The notes under the pieces: generated by a model
The model's input: only the letters and a program-made list of their open reading frames with translations
Told to the model about the DNA's origin: nothing
Database searches by the model: none
Made by a program: the position numbers and the translations under genes
Origin: Verrucomicrobiaceae bacterium
GTDB lineage: Bacteria > Verrucomicrobiota > Verrucomicrobiia > Verrucomicrobiales > Verrucomicrobiaceae
Assembly: GCA_021151605.1 (NCBI GenBank)
Contig: JAGKWZ010000257.1
Coordinates: forward strand, 1-20,242
Reading direction: 5' to 3'
DNA length: 20,242 bases
Part shown: positions 1 to 8,580 of the stretch, in pieces
How the letters are laid out: each line of letters begins with the position of its first letter
How positions within the stretch are numbered: the first letter of the stretch is position 1

Positions 1-2
1 GC

Positions 3-116
3 CACGAACTGACCCGCCGCGGCCTGCCCTGGATGGAGGTGCACGGCAGCGTGGACCAGCGTGTGGCACAAGTGACGGCCAGGATCACCAATCCGTCACC
101 GCGCCATCCGGGCTGA
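3..116 (+). CDS. C-terminal fragment of an unidentified protein, possibly a NadR-like AAA ATPase
   Basis: The frame is open from the left edge and ends at a TGA at 114-116, giving about 37 residues that start HELTRRGLPWMEVHGS. The segment has the composition of real protein and ends in a helix-like stretch (DQRVAQVTARI). The layout, a short strand ending in HGS followed by a helix rich in R and V, resembles the C-terminus of NadR/AAA_28-type P-loop kinases, but the P-loop would lie outside the window. That assignment is a guess. If real, this gene converges on the dehydratase and their 3' ends overlap by 32 bp. Confidence 0.4.
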   Translation, partial: HELTRRGLPWMEVHGSVDQRVAQVTARITNPSPRHPG

Positions 117-1263
117 ATTCTCGCAGCACGATCTCCTGCTGGAAGGGATGCTTCTTCACCTCGGCTTCGTTGATGGTGATGCCGAGGCCGGGTTTGGTGT
201 TCGGGCGGACGATGCGGCCTTGGTTTTCGACGGTGAAGCCTTCCTCGACCACGTCCTGCCGCCACGGCACGTCGTTGTGGACGGTTTCGCAGATGATGTA
301 GCTCGGCTGGCTGAAGCCGAACTCGAGTGACGCGGCGGTGCTCACAGGTCCCTGCGGATTGTGCGGGGCCAAAGCGATGCGATGCGCCTCGGCGAGCGCG
401 GCGATGCGTTTCGCCGCGCTGAGGCCGCCGCAGTGCGTGATGTCGAGCTGGCAGATCTCGACGGCGCGTTTCTCGAACATGTCTTTGAAGGCCTCCAGGT
501 TCGTCACGCGCTCGCCGCTGGCCACGGGCGTGGTGAGAGCGGCGTTGATCTTCGCCAGGCCATCGACGGCCTCCGGCCAGCAGGGCTCCTCGAAGAAGTA
601 GAGGCCGAAATCATCGAGTGCCTTGCCAAACTTCAGCCCCATGGCCGGTGAGGGCCGCGCATGGCAATCGACCATAATGTCGATGTCCGGCCCCACCGCT
701 TCGCGCATCGCGGCGACGGCGGCTGCGGCAGCGCGGACGGGTTTCATGCCCTCAATGGGCATCGTGCTCGGCACGGCCATGCTTTTGAAGGCCGTGTAAC
801 CATCCGCCACAGCCTGCTGCGCCAGTTCGGCGAAGCGTTTCGCGTTGTCGGCAGGCGTCTGATAAAAATCCTCCATCTTCCCGCCGCCGAGGTGGCAGTA
901 GGTGCGCACCCAATCCCGCACCGGCCCGCCAAACACCTTCGAGAGTGGCATGTTCGCCACCTTGCCCACGATGTCCCACAGGGCGAGATCAATGCCCGCG
1001 ATGGCTGTGGCCCGCACGATGCCATGCCCGTGCCAGAAGTGCTGCCGATACATCATCTGCCAAAGATATTCCACCCGCGTCGGGTCCTCGCCGACCAGCA
1101 GATGCGACATGTCTTCAATCGCCCCCACGATGCTTCGCGTGTGCCACTCCAGCGTCGCCTCGCCCCAACCAATGAGACCGGGCTGATCCGTGACGACTTT
1201 GACAAAGACCCAGTTTCGCATCCGGGCATGGCAGACAAGCGTTTCGATGGCGGTGATTTTCAT
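85..1263 (-). CDS. Enolase-superfamily sugar-acid dehydratase (D-galactonate dehydratase type)
   Basis: A cytoplasmic Mg2+-dependent dehydratase of the mandelate racemase/muconate lactonizing enzyme family. It is expected to convert a sugar acid such as D-galactonate to its 2-keto-3-deoxy form. The 392-residue length is normal for the family. The N-terminal capping domain carries WGEATLEW and the IAGIDLALWDI helix. The barrel has the metal ligands and catalytic residues of D-galactonate dehydratase: Asp199 and His201 in VDCHAR, Glu225 in FFEEP, Glu251 in ASGER, His301 in APHNPQGP, and Glu326. The D-x-H motif after the third strand and the TKPGLG segment near the C-terminus also match that subfamily. 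It is the last gene of a three-gene operon, 19 bp after the macro-domain gene. The exact substrate cannot be read from sequence, because gluconate, mannonate and rhamnonate dehydratases are close relatives. The leader is C-rich (CACCCCA before ATG) with no Shine-Dalgarno. Confidence 0.88.
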   Translation of the reverse strand: MKITAIETLVCHARMRNWVFVKVVTDQPGLIGWGEATLEWHTRSIVGAIEDMSHLLVGEDPTRVEYLWQMMYRQHFWHGHGIVRATAIAGIDLALWDIVGKVANMPLSKVFGGPVRDWVRTYCHLGGGKMEDFYQTPADNAKRFAELAQQAVADGYTAFKSMAVPSTMPIEGMKPVRAAAAAVAAMREAVGPDIDIMVDCHARPSPAMGLKFGKALDDFGLYFFEEPCWPEAVDGLAKINAALTTPVASGERVTNLEAFKDMFEKRAVEICQLDITHCGGLSAAKRIAALAEAHRIALAPHNPQGPVSTAASLEFGFSQPSYIICETVHNDVPWRQDVVEEGFTVENQGRIVRPNTKPGLGITINEAEVKKHPFQQEIVLREFSPDGAVTDW

Positions 1264-1282
1264 TGGGGTGATTTCAGATCAG

Positions 1283-1804
1283 TTATTCGGAGTGTGCTTG
1301 GAGCCAGTGTTCGTAAGCCGTCAGCATACTGGCCGCCGCATCCTTTGGATCAACGCCGCCGACTAAAGTGGTAAGCCCAGGACAGAAAACGTCTTCTCCA
1401 AGGTATGGCTCCTTATCTATCAGCCGCAAGGCAGCTCGAAGTGCTCTACCTGCATGCGATGCCGAAACGGTTTCTGGAACCTCCATCGTTGGAGCGATTA
1501 TCAGGTATGGAATTCGCGCGTGGTTTGTTGAAACTGCCAAGGCTGCTCCGACTGGAAGCAACCCTTCAGGTCGCCGCAGAATAGCTTCTTGCACTGTGTT
1601 CTGAATGGAAGGCCCGAAAAAACGGCAATAGTCCGCGTCGATGCCACCGTCCATGAATCCATAACTATTTGCTGGCGAGACTACGCAGTGGGTAGCCACA
1701 GTAAGCATGTCTGCGCAGCGAGCCTCAACATTTGCATGGACAGCAAAAGCGGAACAAAGAGCATCCACAACTGCTTGATTGGTGTCCACGAAGTGAAGCC
1801 TCAT
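1283..1804 (-). CDS. Macro-domain protein (ADP-ribose binding or processing)
   Basis: A single-domain protein of 173 residues. The motif VVSPANSYGFMDGGID near residues 42-57 corresponds to the NAANS...GGGVD ligand-binding loop of macro domains. The later LPVGAALAVST followed by IPYLIIAPTM (about residues 83-107) matches the second phosphate-loop region. Macro domains bind ADP-ribose or related nucleotides, and many hydrolyse ADP-ribose esters or ADP-ribosyl-protein. This one keeps an Asn in the loop (PANS), so hydrolase activity is possible but unproven. There is no signal peptide. It sits 8 bp after the ceramidase-like gene and 19 bp before the dehydratase, so co-transcription is likely. Base composition is nearer 50% GC than its neighbours, with AT-ending codons, which hints at separate acquisition. 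Confidence 0.75.
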   Translation of the reverse strand: MRLHFVDTNQAVVDALCSAFAVHANVEARCADMLTVATHCVVSPANSYGFMDGGIDADYCRFFGPSIQNTVQEAILRRPEGLLPVGAALAVSTNHARIPYLIIAPTMEVPETVSASHAGRALRAALRLIDKEPYLGEDVFCPGLTTLVGGVDPKDAAASMLTAYEHWLQAHSE

Positions 1805-1812
1805 AAAGTGAT

Positions 1813-3240
1813 TTAAAAGCGAAGTATCCTGTCTGCGACCTCTTCAATCAACTGCTCCAAGCTCCCCGCTGCGACGACGGCGATGGTCTCTTGGTAGATG
1901 CCGGTGTCGTAAAGCTCGCGGGGCGGGAGATAGGAGGCTCCCCAGTCGGCGGCGATGGTCGAAACGACGATGATTTTGTCGGGGAAGCGGCGGCGGAGTT
2001 CGGTTTGGAGGAGGCTGTAGCTTTCGCCTTGGACGCCGAGCCAGATGGCATCGCCGAGGTGCCAGAGGACGACTTGGAGAGGGTAAGTTTCGCCGCGTGG
2101 GAGCTGGTGAAGGCGGTGGAGGAGGCGGGTTTTGCGTTCGGCCATGGCGCGGCAGTCGGCAGCGCGGGGTTCATCGCCAGCGGTGCGGGCGGTAGCTTCG
2201 TCAGCTTTGAATTGATCGAGTTCGGTCTGGGTTTGCTCGATCGTTGGCTGGCCGGGGCGGTAGCGCAGCGGCTCGTGCCAGCGTTGGAGCTTCCAGGTGG
2301 CTTTTTCGGCGAGGTCGATGCGTTGATGCTTCCACGAGCCGAGCGTGGCTCCGGAGACGACGGGGCCGGCATACACGAAAGTCGTCCCAGCGGCGGGAAG
2401 GGCCGTGAGGGCTGAAAGTGCGGCGTAACCGAGTTCGCGGCCGTTTCGATCCGCCACGGCGGTGTCGCCGACGAAGCCTTCGCGGGGACCGAGTTCGCCG
2501 CTGGCACCTTGGAGGAAGAGGCAGGGAGCTCCGGTGTCGCGTTCGACGAGTTCGCGCATGGCGCCGATGTAGTCGGGGCTGATGAGCGTGTTTTCCCACG
2601 CGAGCGTCGTGGGATGGCAGGCGTAGTTCACGATGCTGGTGAGCATCTTGCCCTCATCATCGGTCACGCGGGCGACGATGACGGTGTCATCCGCGGGCAC
2701 GCCGGGATTATGACCGCAGACGAACTGCTTCCCGTCCCAGAAATCGCGATGCGTGGCCAGCGAGCACTTTCCACGGCCATACACGATTCCCGCGGGTTGT
2801 AGCGACGCGATGGCGTCGCGGATCAAATCGCCTGCTTTCTCGCCGAGCGAGTGCAAATACGGCGGAATGAGGTCGCCACCGGGCAGATTCGCCCGATCCA
2901 GGCCCATCAAACCCGCGCCGTGCGTGTGCGAGAAGACGACGAGGATCTCCTCCTTCGCCACACCGCCGATCTCCGCTGCTTGAGCGACGAGGTTCGCGTG
3001 CTCGGTAGCTCCCATCACGCAATGATCGAGCGCGAGCAGGATTTGCCGCTCGCTGCCTTCCATCGGCGCAAAGACGGTCACGGTGGCCCGCAGCGGACGA
3101 TGCACGCCCGTGGCGCGTTCATGCTTCGCTGCGCCCCACATGCGGTGGTAAATGTCCGCTGGCGGTGTGATGTCGCACCAAGCGATGGCGAAGCGGCAGC
3201 GGCTTTGCGGCGTGGGGTCTTCGGTGCGGGAAGGCTTCAT
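1813..3240 (-). CDS. Neutral/alkaline ceramidase-like metallohydrolase
   Basis: A 475-residue protein related to the N-terminal catalytic domain of neutral/alkaline non-lysosomal ceramidases. The family's Zn-site elements are present in order: FSHTHGAG (His105, His107), NYACHP (His209) and LFLQGASGELGP (residues 241-252), which corresponds to the QG-aG-D/E-sP motif of neutral ceramidases. Known members cleave the amide bond of ceramide, but many bacterial relatives have unknown amide substrates. There is no recognisable signal peptide, so it probably acts in the cytoplasm, unlike secreted Pseudomonas ceramidase. A charged region with many Lys and Arg (about residues 330-390) lies before the final domain. 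It is the first gene of the operon with the macro-domain and dehydratase genes. The shared operon suggests a catabolic role for a sugar-acid or amide-linked substrate rather than sphingolipid turnover. Confidence 0.72.
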   Translation of the reverse strand: MKPSRTEDPTPQSRCRFAIAWCDITPPADIYHRMWGAAKHERATGVHRPLRATVTVFAPMEGSERQILLALDHCVMGATEHANLVAQAAEIGGVAKEEILVVFSHTHGAGLMGLDRANLPGGDLIPPYLHSLGEKAGDLIRDAIASLQPAGIVYGRGKCSLATHRDFWDGKQFVCGHNPGVPADDTVIVARVTDDEGKMLTSIVNYACHPTTLAWENTLISPDYIGAMRELVERDTGAPCLFLQGASGELGPREGFVGDTAVADRNGRELGYAALSALTALPAAGTTFVYAGPVVSGATLGSWKHQRIDLAEKATWKLQRWHEPLRYRPGQPTIEQTQTELDQFKADEATARTAGDEPRAADCRAMAERKTRLLHRLHQLPRGETYPLQVVLWHLGDAIWLGVQGESYSLLQTELRRRFPDKIIVVSTIAADWGASYLPPRELYDTGIYQETIAVVAAGSLEQLIEEVADRILRF

Positions 3241-3250
3241 CGGATGGGTA

Positions 3251-3315
3251 GAATGATGAAGGGTAAAATGGTGAGGGAACTGAAATCCTTCAGAACATCC
3301 GTTTACCCATCATTC
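3251..3315. promoter_or_regulatory. Long imperfect inverted repeat with a nested hairpin in the divergent spacer
   Basis: Bases 3251-3267 (GAATGATGAAGGGTAAA) pair with 3302-3315 (TTTACCCATCATTC) over 14 bp, with a 3-nt bulge on the left arm. The loop holds a second short stem, CTGAA/TTCAG, at 3280-3293. It lies between the divergent starts at 3240 and 3397, so it could be an operator or an RNA structure. Its function is not known. Confidence 0.45.
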
Positions 3316-3346
3316 TTTTGCGCTTCACAGAGACCAAGTGAGCGTG

Positions 3347-3375
3347 AGGAGTAAAAAAGAGTTCATTTTACTCCT
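3347..3375. promoter_or_regulatory. Perfect 10-bp inverted repeat upstream of the giant secreted protein
   Basis: AGGAGTAAAA (3347-3356) and TTTTACTCCT (3366-3375) form a perfect 10-bp stem with a 9-nt loop. It ends 21 bp before the ATG at 3397. It could be an operator for the giant gene or a hairpin in its leader. The T-run is inside the stem rather than after it, so it is not a typical intrinsic terminator. Confidence 0.5.
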
Positions 3376-3396
3376 AAGCTCTGGCACAAATGCCTC

Positions 3397-6300
3397 ATGG
3401 TCCACGCGCTGCTGCTTAAACGAGCTCTCCTTCTTTTCTTTTTGATCTGTGTTTCTGCAGGGCAGGCAAAGGCACAGCAGGCTTCGAGCGTGGTGGGTCT
3501 TTTCCATGGCTTGGTCGAGCGCACTGCTGAACCAGCGCCCTGGGGAAACAGCCATCTGGGTGCTCGGCTCGAACTGACGGTGGCGGCCAACAAGAGCTAC
3601 ACGGGAAAAGTCATCAGCCTCGGGACTCCGCTGACTTTTGCCAGCACGATCAGCGAGACTGCCCCAGGCACAGGCACCAGCACGGCCACGATTCTGCGCG
3701 GCAGCCAGCCTGCGCTGACAGTGCAGCTAAACTTTGAGAATGACGAGGTCACGGGCTCGATCTCGCATCCGAATGGGGACAGCGCCAATTTGAGTGGCTG
3801 GCGCAAGGTCTGGGATGCCAAGACTCGCCCGGTCAGCTCAAGTTTCCTTGGCCGCTTTAATTTTCACGTCGCCGCTGGAAGTCTGAGCACCAGTTGGTTT
3901 GGCGCGGGTACTGGTTTTGGCAGCTTCACGGTTCCGGCTGGTGGGGATGTCAGCGTCATTGGCAGGCTGCCAGATGGGAGTGAGTTTAAGACCACCACCT
4001 TCCTGGGACCTCGGGGCCAGGTCCTGATTTACCAGCCGCTTTATCGCACCCCGGGCAGCTTCATCGGTGTCATGGGGGTTTCTCTGGACCCGTCAGAGAG
4101 CAGGCCTGCGGTGCAAGACTTCGCGGAGATAAGCTGGCATAAGCCGAATCAGCACCCAGCACCAGACCGCTATGCCACGGAGGGCTTTAAGACTGTGAGC
4201 GGTGTGAGCGGCAAACTGTATCTGCCACCTGTTTCTGGGGATGTGGCAGGTGGTTTAATGGATGTTTCGAACAATGGAAGTCTCATGTCCTCTGGCGCGG
4301 TGACCTCCTCGGAAACACCCCCAGACAACACTTTCACCCTGACTTCCTCCGGGGTCCTGACGATGAGCCAGCCAAACCCGGCCAAAACGACCCTTTCAGT
4401 GAAACCTGCCACGGGTGAGTACAGCGGCAGTTTCACCCTGACTGACACAGATACCGGTCAACAGACTGGCACAGATCCTGACGGCAATCCCATCTACAGG
4501 AAAGTCTCCCGCACCGTGAAGTTTCAGGGTCTTATCATTGATGACGGCAAATCAGCAGCAACTGCTGGCTTCTACCTGCTACCGAGCATGCCGGACGCAT
4601 CCGCAACTCCGCCTGTCACTCTTGCCAATTCCACACTCTATGGCGGTGAAGTCGCATTTTCCCCAAATAGTGGTGCCCCTGAGCCTGTCGTCTTTGGTTT
4701 CGATGGGGATGCCACCAATATTGTCGAGGGTGAGATTGGCTGGATCAGGCTCGTAGCCCCGGCCGTCCTGGAGGAGAATCGGACCTTTACCGTCCAGGTG
4801 GTGCCTGGCACTGCTGGCAAAGCGGATCTCTCCGCCACGCAGATCAGTGTCACCATTCCCGCAGGCCAGAGCCTCGCCAGAATTCGTCTGCCAGTCTTGG
4901 ATGATGGTGAAGATGAGCCTGAGGAGTCTTTCACCTTGGTTCTCGTGGATGGTCCCGGCTACGATATTAACGTCGGCTTCTGCAACGTGTTCATCAGTGA
5001 CGATGAAGAACCGGTGGAAGTGAGATCCGGACTGACTTCTCAGCTGGTGCCGCTGGGCGATGTGGCTGAATTTACTGTCTCCGACGTGCAAGGCAGCGAC
5101 CTCCAATTCGAGTGGCAGCGTGATCTCGTCGCCATCCCTGGCCCTGGGGGAAATCCATTGGGTCTGACGAATGTGCAGTTTTCCCAGGCTGGCAGCTACC
5201 GGGTGAAAGTCTTCAACACGCTGAATGAAGTGTTCACCGACGCGGTGGATCTCGCGGTGGTGGACACCAGGAACAAGAATGTGGCACTAAGCGCAGGTGC
5301 CACCGCGACATTGACCGCCGGGGTTTCTGGCATCCCAGGAGGACTCAGCTACCAATGGAACTTTTCCGGTCAGCCCGTGGAGGACGACACGGGCCCCAAT
5401 CCCCGCATTTCAGGAGGGCAGACACCTGTTCTGACCATCAGAGGTATCTCCGAAGCCGACGTCGGGAACTACACCTGCGTCGTCAGCCAGCTCTCAAGCG
5501 GGGAAGAGCTTTCCTCCGGAGTGTTTGCGGTTCGTATCCCGACGGCCCAGCCCGAACTGACGGCGGGCGTTCTGCCGGATGGCACCATTCTGAAACCCTA
5601 CCTCCATCAAGTGCTCTACAATTTGGAGTCCGAGTTAGCCCCGGGTGGATTCACCGCCAAGGGTTTGCCGGAGGGGCTAAAGATCGACCCAGATTCTGGG
5701 ATCATCAGCGGAGCACCGACCCGCGCGGTGCAAAACGCCCCGATCACAATCACCTGCACGAATCCAGTCGGGACGACTACCCTCCAGACCAAGCTCACCA
5801 TCCATCCTTTCCCAGCGGGTGCCCTGGGCACCTTTCACGGTCTAGTGGCCCGCGTGACATCAGATACTTTAGGACTGGGCAGCCCTGAATGGTCCAAAGC
5901 AGATCTCGGCGCACGTCTGGAATTACAGACCACCGCCACGGGTGCCTTTACGGGCAAGCTGCTCAATGGCAGCACGGTCGGCTTCGCTGGCCAACTAGCT
6001 TTCAATGGAGACAAGCTCTCATGCAGTGGCGTCAAAGTGCCGGTCGGTGGTAAGGATGAGCCTCCCTGCTATCTCTGGCTTACCATCGAGCCCGCGAGTC
6101 AGACCTTCATCGGTGGGCTTTCGCTCCTCCCGGCGGATGTGGGAGATTATCCTGAGGTCTTTACACGGGTCGGCGGGTGGCGGAATGCGTGGTCAAAAAC
6201 TGCTCCCGCCCTCAGCTATGCCGGAGTCTATAACTTCACGCTCACGCCAGCCAATGTGGCAAACCCCCAGGACGCACCCAGCGGAGTCTGTTTTGGCTCC

Positions 6301-8580
6301 TCTGTTGTGCCGACTTCGGGCACCTTCAATATCTCCGGGATGCTTGCCGATGGCACCACCTTCACCTGCAATACCTTCCTCGGCCCAGATGGGCAGTTCC
6401 TCATCTACCAGCCCATTTATAAGGTTCCCGGCAGCCTGATCGGTGCCTTCCAGATCAGTCAACCTGCGGCGACAGCCACTGCTGGAGCGGCCACCATCAC
6501 CCAGTTGCCCGATGACCCGACATCTACTCTGCCGCTGTTTGCCTGCTCCTGGAGCAAGCCCAACCAATCCGACCCCCAGGGAAAGATCTATCCCCGTGGC
6601 TACCAGCCGATCACTCTGAATGTCGAAGGTGGCCTCTACCTCCCTCCAGAGAGTGGAGCGGTAGTCATGGATCTCTTTGATACTCAGGAAAACGCCTTGC
6701 TGGAATTCATCACCATCGACAGGCAGTTTAGCCCTCAGATTCTGACGATCAGTTCCACCGGGAAAATTACCTTTCCCCCAGGAGCCGACGGCAATCCCAT
6801 GCAGATGAGCGCCACTTTGAATGCCGCTACTGGACAGTTCAGCGGTGCCTTCACCAGGCGTGATGAAGACCCGGACCGCCCTCCCCTTTACGATGACAAC
6901 ACGGGAAGGCTCATCCGGGGCCAGGGTTACTTTGCCCGCAGCGGACGCTTCTTTGGAGTCATCAGCCCAAGTATATCCAACGGAATGGTCGGGCGTGGTT
7001 TCTTCCTCCTGCCCGCCCTGCCAGACCCGACGGTATCTCCCCCCGTCACGACAGCGAATGCGCGGACCCTCAGCAACAGGCTCTCTCTCTACCAATCAAA
7101 CGCCGAGCCGCCTCTCTTTGTCAGCCTGGGAGATGGCACCCCCGTGAATCTGGATGAAGATCCAAATTCAGGTCTCAGTGTGGTGGGTGTCACCGTGCGC
7201 CTGAGTCAGAGTCTTCCCATCCAGCGCACTTTTGCCCTCACAGTCCGGCATCTGACCACCGCCAGCACAGACTTTGTTCTTTCCACCCGCAGCGTCACCT
7301 TCGCTCCTGAACAAACGGAGGCTTTCATCACGCTCTCTAGTACTGATGATCTGCTCGACGAGGCGGACGAGCTTTTTGAAATCCAACTGATCGATGGTCC
7401 CGGCTACAACGTCAGTCCCGCCAAGCAGCGGGTGGTCATCGTGGATGATGACGAAGCACCCCGAGTGACTACCCAGCCGACGAGCCAGCTCCTTAGCCAA
7501 GGCAGCCCGCTCAATCTCCAGGTCAGAACCGAGGGCTCCGGAACACTTTCCTACCAATGGCGCCTGGATGGCGTCCCCATTCTAGGGGCCATCCAGTCTG
7601 AACTTGGCCTCTCTAATCCTCGCGGCGGCCAGTACGATGTCGTCGTGTCCAATCGCGTCGGCACGACCACGTCTTCGGTGGCCGATGTAATTCTTGTTTC
7701 AGTCGGTGAGCGGTACATCCCGGTCACGTTCGGTGGCAATGCCACGCTCCCGCTGAAGCTCAGCGGGCCGGCTGAGACTGCGACGTTTGAATGGATCAAG
7801 CTGCCGGCGGGGACAGTGCTCACCAATAGCGCACGCATTTCTGGCAGCAGCACGCAGACCCTGACGATCAAAAACATCAGCTTTACTGACGAGGCTGACT
7901 ACAGCTGCATCGTCACCAAACCGGCCAAAATGATCCTCGTCGATGGTGTGGAAACCGAAGTGGAGCCGGAGGTCCAACTCCAGAGCCCTTTGTTTCACGT
8001 CGTCATTATTAACCAAGCACCCGAACTTATACAGATCCCACCGCTGACTGCCGCCCCTGCCTCAGCTGTGGTGGCCCGGCCGTTCAGTTATCAGGTCACC
8101 TTTGATCCAGATCCGTTGCGCCGGCCGTCCAGCTTTAGCGCCAGCTCACTCCCCGCGGGCCTGACCATCGATCCTGATTCGGGGCTGATTTCGGGCATCC
8201 CAACGGCGGCCGTCAGCAACCAAAGCATCACAATCACCGCACTGAATGCCGTCGGCGCTGACTCTGTCACCACCACGATCACCGTTGATCCGCTCGATTC
8301 CTCGGCTCTGGGTACCTTCCACGGCTATGTGGAGCGAAATCTCGGGATCCAGCTTTCCGAAGAGGTCGTGGACTACCAGCCACCCTGGGAAGACGCAGAC
8401 CTAGGGGGCTTGATCGAGATCACCACCACCGGCTCTGGCAGCTTCAGCGGCAAACTGACCTATACGCGGGTCAATATACCTTTTCCATCCAAGCTCAAGA
8501 GAGTGAATCGAGCCTCGTCCCAGGCGGTGCTGGATTCGCGAGCTGCGCCGTGCCTGCCAATGGCGCACCTTTCATCGTGA
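3397..8580 (+). CDS. Giant exported modular protein with Calx-beta, Ig-like and putative-Ig repeats (frame broken near 8460)
   Basis: An exported protein of 1727 codons in this frame. The N-terminus has a Lys/Arg-flanked hydrophobic core with a likely signal-peptidase site after AKA (residue 26). Domain order by residue: an unnamed ~400-residue module (31-425) with FHGLVER, RLPDGSEF and LGPRGQVLIYQPLY; Calx-beta (about 430-540, acidic DDGEDEPEE); two Ig-like domains (about 543-623 and 626-715, with YQW and YTC); a putative-Ig domain (718-804, LPEGLKIDPDSGIISG). The whole set then repeats: module 809-1235, Calx-beta 1238-1353, Ig 1356-1434, Ig 1438-1535, putative-Ig 1541-1632. A third module starts at 1637. 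After SGKL (residue 1687) the frame no longer encodes the module and stops at 8580, while the correct continuation is in another frame to 9260. The role is probably cell-surface or extracellular adhesion, with Ca2+ binding by the Calx-beta domains. No catalytic motif or C-terminal anchor was seen. Confidence 0.8.
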   Translation: MVHALLLKRALLLFFLICVSAGQAKAQQASSVVGLFHGLVERTAEPAPWGNSHLGARLELTVAANKSYTGKVISLGTPLTFASTISETAPGTGTSTATILRGSQPALTVQLNFENDEVTGSISHPNGDSANLSGWRKVWDAKTRPVSSSFLGRFNFHVAAGSLSTSWFGAGTGFGSFTVPAGGDVSVIGRLPDGSEFKTTTFLGPRGQVLIYQPLYRTPGSFIGVMGVSLDPSESRPAVQDFAEISWHKPNQHPAPDRYATEGFKTVSGVSGKLYLPPVSGDVAGGLMDVSNNGSLMSSGAVTSSETPPDNTFTLTSSGVLTMSQPNPAKTTLSVKPATGEYSGSFTLTDTDTGQQTGTDPDGNPIYRKVSRTVKFQGLIIDDGKSAATAGFYLLPSMPDASATPPVTLANSTLYGGEVAFSPNSGAPEPVVFGFDGDATNIVEGEIGWIRLVAPAVLEENRTFTVQVVPGTAGKADLSATQISVTIPAGQSLARIRLPVLDDGEDEPEESFTLVLVDGPGYDINVGFCNVFISDDEEPVEVRSGLTSQLVPLGDVAEFTVSDVQGSDLQFEWQRDLVAIPGPGGNPLGLTNVQFSQAGSYRVKVFNTLNEVFTDAVDLAVVDTRNKNVALSAGATATLTAGVSGIPGGLSYQWNFSGQPVEDDTGPNPRISGGQTPVLTIRGISEADVGNYTCVVSQLSSGEELSSGVFAVRIPTAQPELTAGVLPDGTILKPYLHQVLYNLESELAPGGFTAKGLPEGLKIDPDSGIISGAPTRAVQNAPITITCTNPVGTTTLQTKLTIHPFPAGALGTFHGLVARVTSDTLGLGSPEWSKADLGARLELQTTATGAFTGKLLNGSTVGFAGQLAFNGDKLSCSGVKVPVGGKDEPPCYLWLTIEPASQTFIGGLSLLPADVGDYPEVFTRVGGWRNAWSKTAPALSYAGVYNFTLTPANVANPQDAPSGVCFGSSVVPTSGTFNISGMLADGTTFTCNTFLGPDGQFLIYQPIYKVPGSLIGAFQISQPAATATAGAATITQLPDDPTSTLPLFACSWSKPNQSDPQGKIYPRGYQPITLNVEGGLYLPPESGAVVMDLFDTQENALLEFITIDRQFSPQILTISSTGKITFPPGADGNPMQMSATLNAATGQFSGAFTRRDEDPDRPPLYDDNTGRLIRGQGYFARSGRFFGVISPSISNGMVGRGFFLLPALPDPTVSPPVTTANARTLSNRLSLYQSNAEPPLFVSLGDGTPVNLDEDPNSGLSVVGVTVRLSQSLPIQRTFALTVRHLTTASTDFVLSTRSVTFAPEQTEAFITLSSTDDLLDEADELFEIQLIDGPGYNVSPAKQRVVIVDDDEAPRVTTQPTSQLLSQGSPLNLQVRTEGSGTLSYQWRLDGVPILGAIQSELGLSNPRGGQYDVVVSNRVGTTTSSVADVILVSVGERYIPVTFGGNATLPLKLSGPAETATFEWIKLPAGTVLTNSARISGSSTQTLTIKNISFTDEADYSCIVTKPAKMILVDGVETEVEPEVQLQSPLFHVVIINQAPELIQIPPLTAAPASAVVARPFSYQVTFDPDPLRRPSSFSASSLPAGLTIDPDSGLISGIPTAAVSNQSITITALNAVGADSVTTTITVDPLDSSALGTFHGYVERNLGIQLSEEVVDYQPPWEDADLGGLIEITTTGSGSFSGKLTYTRVNIPFPSKLKRVNRASSQAVLDSRAAPCLPMAHLSS
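3487..5820 (+). repeat. Super-repeat unit 1 of the giant protein
   Basis: Encodes residues 31-808, in the order module, Calx-beta, Ig, Ig, putative-Ig. It is diverged from unit 2 at the DNA level but shares domain order and signature peptides such as LGARLEL, LGPxGQ, YQPxY and PDSGxISG. Confidence 0.8.
5821..8304 (+). repeat. Super-repeat unit 2 of the giant protein
   Basis: Encodes residues 809-1636 with the same five-part order as unit 1. It opens with ALGTFHGLVARV, directly comparable to VVGLFHGLVERT in unit 1 and ALGTFHGYVERN in unit 3. Confidence 0.8.
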
